Assembly: GCF_014191305.1 (NCBI RefSeq)
Contig: NZ_JACHWJ010000002.1
Span: forward strand, 372,001-436,000
DNA length: 64,000 nucleotides
Reading direction: 5' to 3'
Source of the DNA: Pseudoclavibacter helvolus
GTDB taxonomy: Bacteria > Actinomycetota > Actinomycetes > Actinomycetales > Microbacteriaceae
Shown here: positions 9,967-18,940 of the stretch, in pieces
How the letters are laid out: every line of letters begins with the position of its first letter
Position numbering within the stretch: position 1 is the stretch's first letter
Position numbers and translations under genes: made by a program
Notes under the pieces: model-generated
Database searches by the model: none
The model's input: only the letters and a program-made list of their open reading frames with translations
What the model was told of the DNA's origin: nothing

Positions 9967-11189
9967 TGAGCGATGAGCACGAACCCGTAGGAGCCGACGT
10001 CGCCGAGCGCGACCGGCTCACGATCGGCGACGCCATCAAGTGCGTGACGCCGCTCGGCTGGATCGTGCTCGTTGCCGGTGTCCTACTCCTCGCCGCAGGG
10101 ATCGCCTTCGGCTGGCTCGAGCTCATCGGCATCGGGGGAGTCCTCGTCGGAGTCTTCGCTGCGGCAGTTCCCTTCACGATCGGCCGGGAGAGCTTCGGCG
10201 TGCAGGTCGAACTCGAGCCGCGACGCGTGCGCGTCGGCGACCGCGCGCTCGGCCGCCTGCAGGTGACGAACCTCGGCGAGCGGCGCGTCCTCCCGACCCG
10301 CCTCGCGCTCCCGGTGGGGCAGGCCACGGCGCAGTTCAGCGTGCCGCCGCTCGCGCCAGACGAGACCCACGAAGACCTCTTTGCCGTGCCCACCACACGC
10401 CGCGCCGTCATCGAGGCCGGCCCAGCCCGCTCGCTGCGAGGCGACCCGCTCGGCCTCCTCGAGCGGGCCACGAAGTGGACCGGCGTCCTCGAGCTGTTCG
10501 TCCACCCGCGAACGGTGCGCATCACGGCTCAGGTCGCAGGCCTCCTGCGCGACCTCGAGGGCGTGACCGGCGAGCGCATCACCGACGACGACCTTGCCTT
10601 CCACGCGCTCCGCCCCTACGAACCGGGCGACGACCGGAGGAACATCCACTGGCGGACAAGCGCGCGCACGGGCCTGCTCATGGTTCGGCAGTTCCAGGAG
10701 ACCAGACGCTCGCAGGCCAACGTGCTGCAGACGCTCGAGACCGCCGCCTACGCCTCGGAAGAGGAGTTCGAGCTTGGCGTTGAGGTGCTCGCCTCGCTCG
10801 CGCAGGAGCTCATCCACTCCGGCGTCTCCGTGAGCGCAATGACGCAGGGTGGGCGGCTGCCGACGCGAGCAGTCTCGTCGATGCTCGACGGCAGCAGCCG
10901 GCTCGAGCCGCTCGCAACGGCCGCTCCGTCGCTGCGAGACTTCGTCGCGCTCAGCGCACGGCGGCTCCCGCAGGCCAGCATCGTCTTCCTCGTCTGTGGC
11001 AGCGCCACGACCGACGCGCAACTCGGGCAGTTGCAGTCCGTCTTCACCGCCGACGTAACGCTCGTCGTCTTCCGATGTTCGATCGGGCACCCCGCGAGCC
11101 GCACGCGTCTCCGCGAGACGGTCGTGTGCACCGTGCCAGAACTTGACGACCTGCCCCGCCTGGTGCGCGAGACGCGGGTGCGCACATGA
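9966..11189 (+). CDS. DUF58 protein with degenerate MIDAS-like site
   Basis: 407 residues from a GTG overlapping the MoxR stop. Two transmembrane helices lie at about residues 25-65, followed by a beta-rich region. The DUF58 core motif is YEPGDDRRNIHWRTSART. In active-looking relatives this is followed by a metal-site motif (LDTS in the second copy at residue 252 of the gene at 24648). Here the aligned residues are LQTL, with Gln255 replacing the aspartate. DUF58 proteins are the usual partners of MoxR ATPases. The loss suggests a scaffold that no longer binds metal at this site. Its 3' end overlaps the next gene by 4 bases. Confidence 0.88.
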   Translation: MSDEHEPVGADVAERDRLTIGDAIKCVTPLGWIVLVAGVLLLAAGIAFGWLELIGIGGVLVGVFAAAVPFTIGRESFGVQVELEPRRVRVGDRALGRLQVTNLGERRVLPTRLALPVGQATAQFSVPPLAPDETHEDLFAVPTTRRAVIEAGPARSLRGDPLGLLERATKWTGVLELFVHPRTVRITAQVAGLLRDLEGVTGERITDDDLAFHALRPYEPGDDRRNIHWRTSARTGLLMVRQFQETRRSQANVLQTLETAAYASEEEFELGVEVLASLAQELIHSGVSVSAMTQGGRLPTRAVSSMLDGSSRLEPLATAAPSLRDFVALSARRLPQASIVFLVCGSATTDAQLGQLQSVFTADVTLVVFRCSIGHPASRTRLRETVVCTVPELDDLPRLVRETRVRT

Positions 11190-13576
11190 CGACAGCGCAG
11201 GGACAGACCGGTGGAGCCCCGAACCCGCCGGGCAAGCCGCAGGCGCGGGCGCTCGGAGCGAGCGTCCTCGTCGACGCGGGCGTCATCGCGGCGCTCACTC
11301 TGCTCGCCTCGTGCGGGTTCGCGGCCGCCTACGGCAGCGCCTGGTTCCTGCTCGCCGTCGCGGGCGGGCTCCTCGTTGGCATCGGATCCGCGGTCCTCGG
11401 CGCCTGGCTTGGGCTCACTCGCTTCAACACGCTGCTCGTCGCGATCGCCGCCTACTTCCTGTTGGGGACAGCGTTCGCGCTGCCGCGCTCGGGCCTTGGC
11501 GGGGTGCTGCCGACGCTCACGACACTCGCCGACCTCGCCAGAGCGCCCGTATTCGCCTGGCGAGACGCCGTCACCCTTTCGACTCCACTGCTCGCGCCCA
11601 CCCACCTCGCGGTGCTCCCGTACTTCGCGGCGACCGTCTCATCCCTCGTCTCGATGCTTGTGCTGCTGTGGGTCGCGCCGAACCGCCCCGGCGCCGTCTG
11701 GCCTCCGACGGTGGCCCTGCTTGGCCCCCTCGCGGTGCTCGCCAGCGCGATCTTCATCGGAACGGAGGACAGCGTCGCCGGCGTCCTCCGAGGAGGAGCC
11801 TTCGCGGTCATCGCGCTCGTCTGGCTCAGCTGGCGCCGCGGCCTCGGCAACATCGCATCGAAGGACGCGAGGCGTGCGCTCGCGCGCTCCCGCGCCCTCG
11901 GCACCGGCGTGCTTGTCCTCGTCGCCGCGCTGCTCACAACCGCCGGCGGCTTCGTGGCCTCCACGACCATCGCCGACCAGCGCGTCGTCGCACGAGAGCA
12001 GATCACGCCGCCGTTCGACCCGCTGACCCACACGAGCCCGCTCGCCGGCTTCCGCGAGTACTCGAAGCTCGCCCCAGACACGGTGCTCTTCGACGTGACC
12101 GGCCTCCAAGGCGGAGACCGCATCCGTCTCGCAACGCTCGAGAGCTATTCCGGCAAGGCCTGGCAGATCGCCGACCCGCAGGAGTCGATGGACGCAACGG
12201 GCAGCTACAACCTGTCGGGTCGGGTCGTGCCGAGCAACCCGTTCGTAACGTCGTCGTCCGATCGAGCGCTCGGCGTGACCGTCCGCGGATACTCTGACAT
12301 CTGGCTGCCGAGCGTCGGCGTGCCCACAGGCGTGAATTTCACGGGCGGCAGCCTGCCTGGGCGCAGCGGCGACTTCCGCTACAACTCGCGCACGGGTGGC
12401 GGCCTCATCACCTCGGGCCTCCGGGAAGGCGACACGTACGAGATCGCCGCCCTGGCCCAGGACCTCCCGGTCGAGGGGCAGCTCGACAACGTGAACGTCG
12501 TCGACCTCGACTACCCGGCTATGCCAGCGGCCCCGGCTGCGCTCGTCGAGCGGATGCAGAGCTACGTCGCGGGCGAGACCTCCCCGTATCTTCAGCTCAA
12601 GGCCATCGAGAACGCCCTGGTCGCCGAGGGGTTCCTCAGCCACGGGACGGCAAGCGATACGGTTCCCTCGCGCGCCGGCCACGGGCTCGACCGCATGCAG
12701 GAGCTCTTCGACCTGCGCTACCTCGTCGGAGACCAGGAGCAGTACGCGTCGGCCATGGCGATCATGGCCCGCCAGCTCGGATTCCCGGCACGCGTGGTCA
12801 TGGGGTACGCGCCGGAGCAGATCTCGGCCGACGGTACGACCGAAGTGCGCGGGTCCGACGTCACTGCCTGGGTGGAGGTCCCCTTCGAGCGATTCGGCTG
12901 GGTGGCCTTCGACCCGACACCCGAGCAGACCGACGTGCCCGTCAACACGACAACCGACCCGCAGTCGAAGCCGAAAGCCCAGGTCCGACAGCCGCCCCAG
13001 ACGCAAGAGAAGCCGGATGAGCTCCTCACGAGCGCCGACGAACGACGGCAGGAGGAGGAACCTGAAGATGAGGAGAACCTGCCTGCCTGGCTCACCACAG
13101 TCGGCGTCTCACTCGCAGTTCCCCTTGTCCTCTTCCTGGCACCACTCCTTGTCATCGGCCTGCTGAAAAGACGGAGGCGGCGGAGGCGGCAGCACGAGGG
13201 CAGCCCTGACCTGCGCGCCGCGGGGGCCTGGAGCGACGGCATCGACAGGTTCGCCGAGCTCGGCTACCAGGTGCCGCCTCAACGGACGCGGCTCCAGATC
13301 GCGGAGGCGGTGCATCCGTCGCTTGTCTCGATCGCGGACCGAAGCGACCGGGCCGTGTTCGGCGACGAGCTTCCGACCGACGAGCAACTCGATAAGCTGT
13401 GGGCCGACGTGGACTCGTCCGTCGCAGAGGCGATGAGCTCCGCAGGCTTCTGGCGCCGTCTGCGTGGACGATATACGTTCCACAGGACCCAGCGAGCCGT
13501 ATCATGGCGACGTGGAACGTTCGGGGTTCATCCAAGTACCGCCGGGAATGATCGGCCAGGAGCCGGTCGTGCCTGA
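11186..13576 (+). CDS. Transglutaminase-fold membrane protein lacking catalytic Cys and His
   Basis: 796 residues. About six N-terminal transmembrane helices lie within residues 20-270. An extracytoplasmic domain follows, then a transglutaminase-like core (about 480-590), another helix (about 640-660) and a cytoplasmic tail. The core aligns closely with the second copy at 25967. However, the catalytic cysteine position is Gln517 (GDQEQYASAM) and the histidine position is Thr560 (DVTAWVEV). Only Asp576 of the triad remains (AFDPTP). The domain is thus predicted to be non-enzymatic, perhaps a binding module. It is coupled to DUF58 by an ATGA overlap and runs into the following FHA gene. Confidence 0.88.
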   Translation: MTTAQGQTGGAPNPPGKPQARALGASVLVDAGVIAALTLLASCGFAAAYGSAWFLLAVAGGLLVGIGSAVLGAWLGLTRFNTLLVAIAAYFLLGTAFALPRSGLGGVLPTLTTLADLARAPVFAWRDAVTLSTPLLAPTHLAVLPYFAATVSSLVSMLVLLWVAPNRPGAVWPPTVALLGPLAVLASAIFIGTEDSVAGVLRGGAFAVIALVWLSWRRGLGNIASKDARRALARSRALGTGVLVLVAALLTTAGGFVASTTIADQRVVAREQITPPFDPLTHTSPLAGFREYSKLAPDTVLFDVTGLQGGDRIRLATLESYSGKAWQIADPQESMDATGSYNLSGRVVPSNPFVTSSSDRALGVTVRGYSDIWLPSVGVPTGVNFTGGSLPGRSGDFRYNSRTGGGLITSGLREGDTYEIAALAQDLPVEGQLDNVNVVDLDYPAMPAAPAALVERMQSYVAGETSPYLQLKAIENALVAEGFLSHGTASDTVPSRAGHGLDRMQELFDLRYLVGDQEQYASAMAIMARQLGFPARVVMGYAPEQISADGTTEVRGSDVTAWVEVPFERFGWVAFDPTPEQTDVPVNTTTDPQSKPKAQVRQPPQTQEKPDELLTSADERRQEEEPEDEENLPAWLTTVGVSLAVPLVLFLAPLLVIGLLKRRRRRRRQHEGSPDLRAAGAWSDGIDRFAELGYQVPPQRTRLQIAEAVHPSLVSIADRSDRAVFGDELPTDEQLDKLWADVDSSVAEAMSSAGFWRRLRGRYTFHRTQRAVSWRRGTFGVHPSTAGNDRPGAGRA

Positions 13577-14417
13577 AGCGGCGGGCCAGTCGGGTCGACC
13601 CGACTGGTCGCCTCACGGGGCAGGCAATGGGGCAGGCAACGGAGGAGCAGCAGAAGCTCCGGCCGATGACTGGCTGCGCGCCGAGCTCGACGACGAGTAT
13701 CCGCTACCGCCAATGCCGGCCCCTCGGCCAAGGCTCGCGCCGCAGCCGCAGCCAGAACAAGGGCAGTCACTCCAGCCGGCGCCCGTCCTGCCTCCGGCCG
13801 CTCCACGCTTCGGCGAGGCTGCACAGCCGACGAGCGCGCCACTCGAGTCGCTGCTCGGACAACCATCAGCGCACGGTGGACAGCCGTCAGCGCAGGTCCC
13901 AGCCCCGTCGGCTCCGCCATCCGTGCTGGAGGCGCCGAGCGCGCCTGGGAGCGCAACCCCCGCCCCGTTGCCGGGGGAGACCCCGTTCGGTGCGCCGAAC
14001 GGGCAGCCGGGCCAGAAGGAACAGTCCGGCCTTCCCGGCCAATCTGGCCAGCACGACCAGCATGACGCGGTCGAGCAGCCCCTCCCCGAATGGGTCATCG
14101 TGCTCTCCGACGGGGTCAGCCTCCCCATCTACGGACCGGTGGTCATCGGGCGGAACCCCTCTCAGGAGCGCTTCCCCGACGCGTCGGTCTCGGCAGTCGC
14201 CGACCTCACGCAAACCATGTCGAAGACTCACGCACGGTTCTGGGCCGACGGAGATCGCTTGTACGTCGACGACCTCAACTCGACGAACGGCGTCGCGCTC
14301 TTCCCAGGCGGGAATGCGCACGGTGCCCTCGCGGTTGAGCCTGGAGTCCCAGCGGAACTCCGCTCGGGCGATGTTGTACAGCTGGGCGAGTACCGGCTGT
14401 CGATTCGCCGGAGCTGA
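13512..14417 (+). CDS. FHA-domain protein with long disordered N-terminus
   Basis: 301 residues from GTG 13512 (VERSGFIQVPPGMIG). Other in-frame starts are GTG 13464 and ATG 13548, and the overlap with the upstream gene depends on the choice. The first 190 residues are Pro/Ala/Gln-rich and low complexity. A C-terminal FHA domain carries VVIGRNPS, MSKTHARFW and DDLNSTNGV, with the serine/histidine and asparagine positions used for phosphothreonine binding intact. It closes the kinase/MoxR cluster. Similar FHA proteins dock onto phosphorylated partners, so it may link the kinase at 660 to the membrane proteins encoded just upstream. That pairing is inferred from neighbourhood. Confidence 0.85.
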   Translation: MERSGFIQVPPGMIGQEPVVPEAAGQSGRPDWSPHGAGNGAGNGGAAEAPADDWLRAELDDEYPLPPMPAPRPRLAPQPQPEQGQSLQPAPVLPPAAPRFGEAAQPTSAPLESLLGQPSAHGGQPSAQVPAPSAPPSVLEAPSAPGSATPAPLPGETPFGAPNGQPGQKEQSGLPGQSGQHDQHDAVEQPLPEWVIVLSDGVSLPIYGPVVIGRNPSQERFPDASVSAVADLTQTMSKTHARFWADGDRLYVDDLNSTNGVALFPGGNAHGALAVEPGVPAELRSGDVVQLGEYRLSIRRS

Positions 14418-14503
14418 GGCCCGCACTCGCCCACGTCTCGTCAGGAGCCGCATGGTCACGTCGATGCGGTTCACACCCCAGAAGTCGGCAGGAGGTGCAG
14501 TGT

Positions 14504-14509
14504 TAGCAT
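14504..14509 (+). promoter_or_regulatory. Putative -10 (TAGCAT) for the leuL-leuCD transcript
   Basis: TAGCAT lies 7 bases before the leader-peptide ATG at 14517. This is the same spacing seen at many leaderless genes in this window. No good -35 hexamer is visible. AGGAGG at 14490-14495 would instead favour translation from an in-frame ATG at 14508. Confidence 0.45.
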
Positions 14510-14516
14510 GGTTCGC

Positions 14517-14561
14517 ATGTCTGCCGGTCTGCTCCTCCTTTGCTGCCGCGACGGGGGCTAA
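14517..14561 (+). CDS. leuL: Leucine leader peptide of the leuCD operon
   Basis: A 14-residue reading frame, [14 protein letters not shown], lies 65 bases upstream of leuC. It contains four consecutive leucine codons (CTG CTC CTC CTT) followed by two cysteine codons. Leu-rich leader peptides of this kind sense charged leucyl-tRNA through ribosome stalling and control leu genes by attenuation in many bacteria, including actinobacteria. An in-frame ATG at 14508 would give a 17-residue version. A perfect 10-bp hairpin overlaps the end of the peptide gene. It is far below the usual length cut-off of gene finders. Confidence 0.75.
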   Translation: MSAGLLLLCCRDGG

Positions 14562-14585
14562 CTTCGCCGGTGCATCCCGTCGCGG
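14546..14585 (+). promoter_or_regulatory. Attenuator-type hairpin in the leuC leader
   Basis: CCGCGACGGG at 14546-14555 pairs perfectly with CCCGTCGCGG at 14576-14585, with a 20-base loop. The left arm lies just after the Leu codons, so a ribosome stalled there would cover it and open the hairpin. There is no U-run after the right arm. Control could therefore be Rho-dependent or act on translation rather than being classical intrinsic attenuation. Confidence 0.6.
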
Positions 14586-14626
14586 TGTCGATGGTGCCTG
14601 AGCAGATGCGAGGAGACACAAGCAAC

Positions 14627-16135
14627 ATGAAGACGAAAAACAGCACGACAGCAGCGCCAAGCACCGCCCCAGCGCAGCCGAGGACCCTCGCGCAGAAGGT
14701 CTGGGAAGACCACCTCGTCGCCAAGGGCGAAGATGGCTCACCTGACCTCATCTACATTGACCTGCACATCATGCACGAGGTGACGAGCCCGCAGGCGTTC
14801 GACGGGCTTCGGGTCGCGGGTCGACCGGTCAGGCGCCCTGACCTCACGATCGCGACGGAAGACCACAACACCCCGACGGTCGACATCCTGAACCGCATCG
14901 CGGACACCACGAGTCGCACACAGATCGAGACGCTGCGCCGGAACGCCAAGGAGTTCGGCATCCGCCTGCACCCGCTCGGCGACGCCGAGCAGGGCATCGT
15001 GCACGTCGTCGGACCGCAGCTCGGACTCACGCAGCCGGGCATCACCGTCGTGTGCGGCGACTCGCACACTTCGACCCACGGAGCCTTCGGGGCCATCGCG
15101 TTCGGCATCGGCACAAGCGAGGTCGAGCACGTGCTCGCGACGCAGACCCTCGCGATCAAGCCCTTCAAGACCATGGCGATCAACGTTAACGGGACGCTCA
15201 AAGAGGGCGTTACGGCGAAGGACATCATCCTCGCCGTCATCGCGAAGATCGGCACAGGCGGCGGCGCCGGCTACGTGCTCGAGTATCGCGGCTCCGCGAT
15301 CGAAGCCCTCTCCATGGAGGGGCGCATGACGATCTGCAACATGTCCATCGAGGCGGGGGCCCGGGCCGGTCTGGTCGCGCCCGACGAGAAGACCTTCGCG
15401 TACCTCGAAGGCCGCGACCACGCCCCGAGCGGTGACGACTGGGATGCGGCGCTCGACTACTGGCGCACGCTCAGGACCGACGACGACGCCGTCTTCGACG
15501 CCGAGGTGTTCATCGACGCCGACAACCTCGAGCCGTTTGTGACGTGGGGGACCAACCCCGGCCAGGGCATCTCGCTGAATGGCGTCGTACCAGAGCCGTC
15601 CGACTTCACCGACCCCAACGACCGCCAGGCCGCCGAGCGCGCGCTCGAGTACATGGCGCTCGAAGCCGGTCGTCCCATGAAGAGCATCCCAGTCGACGTC
15701 GTCTTCATGGGCTCATGCACCAACAGCCGGATCGAAGACCTCCGGGCGTTCACGTCGGTCATCCAGGGGCGGAAGAAGGCCGACGGCGTCCGTGTCATGG
15801 TCGTTCCCGGTTCCGCGCGAGTGCGCCTCGAGGCGGAAGCCGAGGGCCTCGACAAGATCATCACGGAGTTCGGTGCCGAATGGCGCTTCGCTGGATGCTC
15901 GATGTGCCTCGGTATGAACCCAGACCAGCTCGAGCCGGGCCAGCGCTGCGCATCCACCTCCAACCGCAACTTCGAGGGCCGCCAGGGGAAAGGCGGGCGA
16001 ACGCACCTCGTGTCGCCCCTCGTCGCCGCCGCGACCGCAGTTCGGGGTACGCTCTCGAGTCCGTCCGATCTCGACACGCCCGCCGCATCCGCGCCGAGCC
16101 ATGACGCGCAGCGGCCGCAGGAGGTGACCGTCTGA
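14627..16135 (+). CDS. leuC: 3-isopropylmalate dehydratase large subunit
   Basis: 502 residues; with LeuD it isomerises 2-isopropylmalate to 3-isopropylmalate in leucine synthesis. The aconitase-family 4Fe-4S ligands are visible: Cys364 (MGSCTNSR), Cys424 and Cys427 ([10 protein letters not shown]). The substrate/cluster motif GDSHTSTHG is also present. The ATG at 14627 is preceded by GAGGAG about 12 bases upstream. Upstream in-frame codons from 14540 run through the leader hairpin and are unlikely to be used. The N-terminal tail of about 20 residues is Thr/Ala/Pro-rich. The stop overlaps the leuD start (TGATG). Expression is probably controlled by the leader peptide at 14517. Confidence 0.97.
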   Translation: MKTKNSTTAAPSTAPAQPRTLAQKVWEDHLVAKGEDGSPDLIYIDLHIMHEVTSPQAFDGLRVAGRPVRRPDLTIATEDHNTPTVDILNRIADTTSRTQIETLRRNAKEFGIRLHPLGDAEQGIVHVVGPQLGLTQPGITVVCGDSHTSTHGAFGAIAFGIGTSEVEHVLATQTLAIKPFKTMAINVNGTLKEGVTAKDIILAVIAKIGTGGGAGYVLEYRGSAIEALSMEGRMTICNMSIEAGARAGLVAPDEKTFAYLEGRDHAPSGDDWDAALDYWRTLRTDDDAVFDAEVFIDADNLEPFVTWGTNPGQGISLNGVVPEPSDFTDPNDRQAAERALEYMALEAGRPMKSIPVDVVFMGSCTNSRIEDLRAFTSVIQGRKKADGVRVMVVPGSARVRLEAEAEGLDKIITEFGAEWRFAGCSMCLGMNPDQLEPGQRCASTSNRNFEGRQGKGGRTHLVSPLVAAATAVRGTLSSPSDLDTPAASAPSHDAQRPQEVTV

Positions 16136-16764
16136 TGGAGAAGACAAGCCGCATCGAGGGCTCCGCCGTGCCGCTGCGGCGCTCCAACGTCGACACCGAC
16201 CAGATCCTTCCAGCGGTCTACCTCAAGCGCGTCACCAAGACCGGCTACGAGGATGCGCTCTTCAACGGCTGGAGGCAGGACCCGAAGTTCGTGCTCAACC
16301 GGCCCGAATACCAGGCCAACCCGCGCATCCTGCTCGTCGGACCCGACTTCGGCACCGGCTCGTCTCGCGAGCACGCCGTGTGGGCGCTCAAGGATTACGG
16401 CTTCCGCGCCGTCATCGGCTCCCGCTTCGGAGACATCTTCCTCGGCAACGCCGGCAAGCAAGGGCTGCTTGTCGCCACGCTGGAGGAGCACATCGTAGAA
16501 CAGCTCTGGGACGCCGCAGAAGCGGACCGGAGCGCTACAGCGGTCGTTGACCTCACTACGAACACCGTTACTGTCGGAGACATGACGGTGACGTTCGAGA
16601 TCGACGACTACACGAGATGGCGTCTGCTCGAGGGCCTCGACGACATCTCGTTGACGTTGCGTGACGAACACGCGATCTCCACCTTTGAGTCACGCCGAGA
16701 GGCGTGGCGTCCGCGGACTCTTCCAATCCGCAGGTCCACCACCGCAGGGAGTGCAACTCAGTGA
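16135..16764 (+). CDS. leuD: 3-isopropylmalate dehydratase small subunit
   Basis: 209 residues, the normal length for the swivel-domain subunit that completes the LeuC active site. Typical signatures are the N-terminal [15 protein letters not shown] and [17 protein letters not shown]. Its ATG shares one base with the leuC stop, and its own stop overlaps the murA GTG by 4 bases. Leucine synthesis and peptidoglycan synthesis genes are therefore on one coupled transcript. The last 25 residues are less conserved in character and rich in Arg and Ser. Confidence 0.96.
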   Translation: MEKTSRIEGSAVPLRRSNVDTDQILPAVYLKRVTKTGYEDALFNGWRQDPKFVLNRPEYQANPRILLVGPDFGTGSSREHAVWALKDYGFRAVIGSRFGDIFLGNAGKQGLLVATLEEHIVEQLWDAAEADRSATAVVDLTTNTVTVGDMTVTFEIDDYTRWRLLEGLDDISLTLRDEHAISTFESRREAWRPRTLPIRRSTTAGSATQ

Positions 16765-18131
16765 ACACGATCACCAACGACTCGGCTCGCGCCGGCGCAT
16801 CAGTCGGTCTGACCGGCGACACCATCGTCTTCAACGGCGGACGCCCGCTCTCGGGTCGCATCGAGGTGCGTGGCGCGAAGAACCTCGTGACGAAGGCCAT
16901 GGTCGCGGCGCTCCTCGGCGAGGAAGTCAGCGTCCTCCGCGACGTGCCGGACATCTCCGACGTCCGCGTCGTCGCAGGGCTCCTCACGCTGCACGGCGTG
17001 AAGATCGACCGCAACGAGGTCTCCGGCGACCTGCGCCTCGACCCGACGAACGTCGAGACGGCGCACATGGCCGAGATCAACGCACACGCCGGCTCTAGCC
17101 GCATCCCGATCCTCTTCTGCGGCCCGCTGCTGCACCGTCTGGGCGAGGCGTTCATCCCCGACCTCGGCGGCTGCCGCATCGGCGACCGCCCGATCGACTT
17201 CCACCTCGAGGTGCTCCGCAACTTCGGCGCCGTCATCGAGAAGCTGCCGAGCGGCATCCGGATGAGCGCTCCCGAGGGCCTGCACGGCGCGAAGGTCACG
17301 CTCCCGTACCCGTCCGTCGGCGCCACCGAGCAGGTCCTGCTCACCGCCGTCCGCGCGAACGGCCGCACCGAGCTGCGCAACGCGGCCATCGAGCCCGAGA
17401 TCATGGATCTCATCAACATCCTGCAGAAGATGGGCGCCGTCATCTCCGTCGACGCCGACCGCGTCATCCGCATCGAGGGTGTCGAGCGTCTCGGCGGCTA
17501 CAGCCACAAGGCGCTCTTCGACCGCAACGAGGCAGCAAGCTGGGCCTCGGCGGCGCTCGTCACGAAGGGCGACATCTACGTCGGCGGCGCGAAGCAGCCC
17601 GAGATGCTCACCTTCCTCAACGTCTTCCGCAAGGCCGGCGGAGCCTTCGAGATCCACGACGACGGCATCCGCTTCTACCACCCGGGCGGCGAGCTGCGCC
17701 CCGTTGTCATCGAGACCGACGTGCACCCAGGCTTCATGACCGACTGGCAGCAGCCGCTCGTCGTGGCCCTCACGCAGGCCCACGGAGTCTCCATCGTGCA
17801 CGAGACGGTCTACGAGCAGCGCTTCGGCTTCGTCGACGCACTCGTCGAGATGGGCAGCGACATCCAGCTGCACCGTGAGTGCCTTGGCAGCCAGGAGTGC
17901 CGCTTCGGTCAGCGCAACTTCCAGCACTCCGCCATCATCTCCGGCCCGACGAAGCTCAAGGCAGCCGACATCGAGGTCCCCGACCTGCGCGGCGGCTTCA
18001 GCCACCTCATCGCGGCGCTCGCGGCGGAGGGCACCTCGCGTGTCTCCAACGTCGGCATCATCGCGCGCGGCTACGAGAACTTCATCGCGAAGCTCGAGAC
18101 TCTCGGAGCTGACTTCACGGTTGAGGCGTAG
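16761..18131 (+). CDS. murA: UDP-N-acetylglucosamine 1-carboxyvinyltransferase
   Basis: 456 residues from GTG 16761, overlapping the leuD stop. It transfers enolpyruvate from PEP to UDP-GlcNAc, the first committed step of peptidoglycan synthesis in the cytoplasm. The fold signatures [16 protein letters not shown] and [15 protein letters not shown] are present. The loop cysteine that fosfomycin modifies is Cys138 in GGCRIGDRP, so the enzyme looks fosfomycin-type sensitive. Length is slightly above the usual 420 because of an N-terminal extension of about 20 residues. An ATG-like alternative at 16704 lies within leuD and is not favoured. Confidence 0.96.
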   Translation: MNTITNDSARAGASVGLTGDTIVFNGGRPLSGRIEVRGAKNLVTKAMVAALLGEEVSVLRDVPDISDVRVVAGLLTLHGVKIDRNEVSGDLRLDPTNVETAHMAEINAHAGSSRIPILFCGPLLHRLGEAFIPDLGGCRIGDRPIDFHLEVLRNFGAVIEKLPSGIRMSAPEGLHGAKVTLPYPSVGATEQVLLTAVRANGRTELRNAAIEPEIMDLINILQKMGAVISVDADRVIRIEGVERLGGYSHKALFDRNEAASWASAALVTKGDIYVGGAKQPEMLTFLNVFRKAGGAFEIHDDGIRFYHPGGELRPVVIETDVHPGFMTDWQQPLVVALTQAHGVSIVHETVYEQRFGFVDALVEMGSDIQLHRECLGSQECRFGQRNFQHSAIISGPTKLKAADIEVPDLRGGFSHLIAALAAEGTSRVSNVGIIARGYENFIAKLETLGADFTVEA

Positions 18132-18133
18132 GG

Positions 18134-18940
18134 GTGTCCGCTGAGAAGCGGGGATCTGCGGAGAAACGTCTTTCGCCAGAAAAGGGTCGGCCTTCGATCT
18201 TCTGGTTCCTCGCGGCGGTCGCCTTCCCGTTGAGCTGGCCGATCATGCGGTGGGAGATTAAGGGCAAGCTGCCGGAGCGCGGCGCGTTCATCGTCGCCCC
18301 GAACCACACCAGCGAGATCGACCCGCTCATCATGGGCATGGCTGTCTGGAAGCTCGGCCGCGCGCCGCGCTTCATGGCCGCCGACCGCCTCTTCCGCGTG
18401 AAGGGGCTCGGCTGGATTCTCCGCAAGAGTGGGCAGATCCCCGTTTCGCGTGACGTGCGCGGCGCCAACCAGGCGGCCATCGCATCCGCGCAGCAGCTCG
18501 TGCGGCTCGGCCAGGGCGTCATCATCTACCCAGAGGGCACGCTCACCCGCGAGCCCAACCTGTGGCCGATGCGCGGCAAGAACGGCGCGGCCCGTGTTGC
18601 GCTGAGCGCCGACATCCCCGTCTACCCGACGGCGATCTGGGGCGCGCAGAACATCCTGCCCCGGTACGCCAAGAAGCCAACCCTGGGCTGGCGGAAGAAG
18701 ATCACGGTGCACGTCGGTGAGCCCGTCAGCCTCGGAGAGTTCAGCGGGCGGATGCACAGCGCAAGCGCCATGAAGGGCGCAACGGAGCTCATCATGCACG
18801 ACATCACGGGGCTGCTCGAGGGCATCCGTGGCGAGGTGGCTCCCGCCGAGCTCTACGACCCGGCGAAGCACGGGCAGACGGAGCACGGCAAGTTCCCGCA
18901 GGACCGCGGCGGCTCCTCCCGAGAGTCGGGCGGCGCGTGA
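18134..18940 (+). CDS. plsC: 1-acyl-sn-glycerol-3-phosphate acyltransferase family protein
   Basis: 268 residues from a GTG 2 bases after the murA stop. The HX4D acyltransferase motif is NHTSEID (His58, Asp63), and the substrate motif is YPEGTLTR. A hydrophobic stretch (IFWFLAAVAFPLSWPI) near residues 20-37 anchors it to the membrane. It adds the second acyl chain to lysophosphatidic acid in phospholipid synthesis. The next gene, gpsA, makes the glycerol-3-phosphate backbone, which supports the assignment; the two overlap by 4 bases (GTGA). Confidence 0.93.
   Translation: MSAEKRGSAEKRLSPEKGRPSIFWFLAAVAFPLSWPIMRWEIKGKLPERGAFIVAPNHTSEIDPLIMGMAVWKLGRAPRFMAADRLFRVKGLGWILRKSGQIPVSRDVRGANQAAIASAQQLVRLGQGVIIYPEGTLTREPNLWPMRGKNGAARVALSADIPVYPTAIWGAQNILPRYAKKPTLGWRKKITVHVGEPVSLGEFSGRMHSASAMKGATELIMHDITGLLEGIRGEVAPAELYDPAKHGQTEHGKFPQDRGGSSRESGGA

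Noticed and set aside
13464-13512. GTG 13464 as the start of the last FHA protein
   Set aside because: It would overlap the upstream gene by 113 bases without a ribosome site. GTG 13512 or ATG 13548 gives a more natural N-terminus.
14540-14626. Upstream extension of LeuC from 14540
   Set aside because: The extension runs through the leader hairpin and the leader-peptide stop, has no family similarity, and leaves no space for the regulatory leader.
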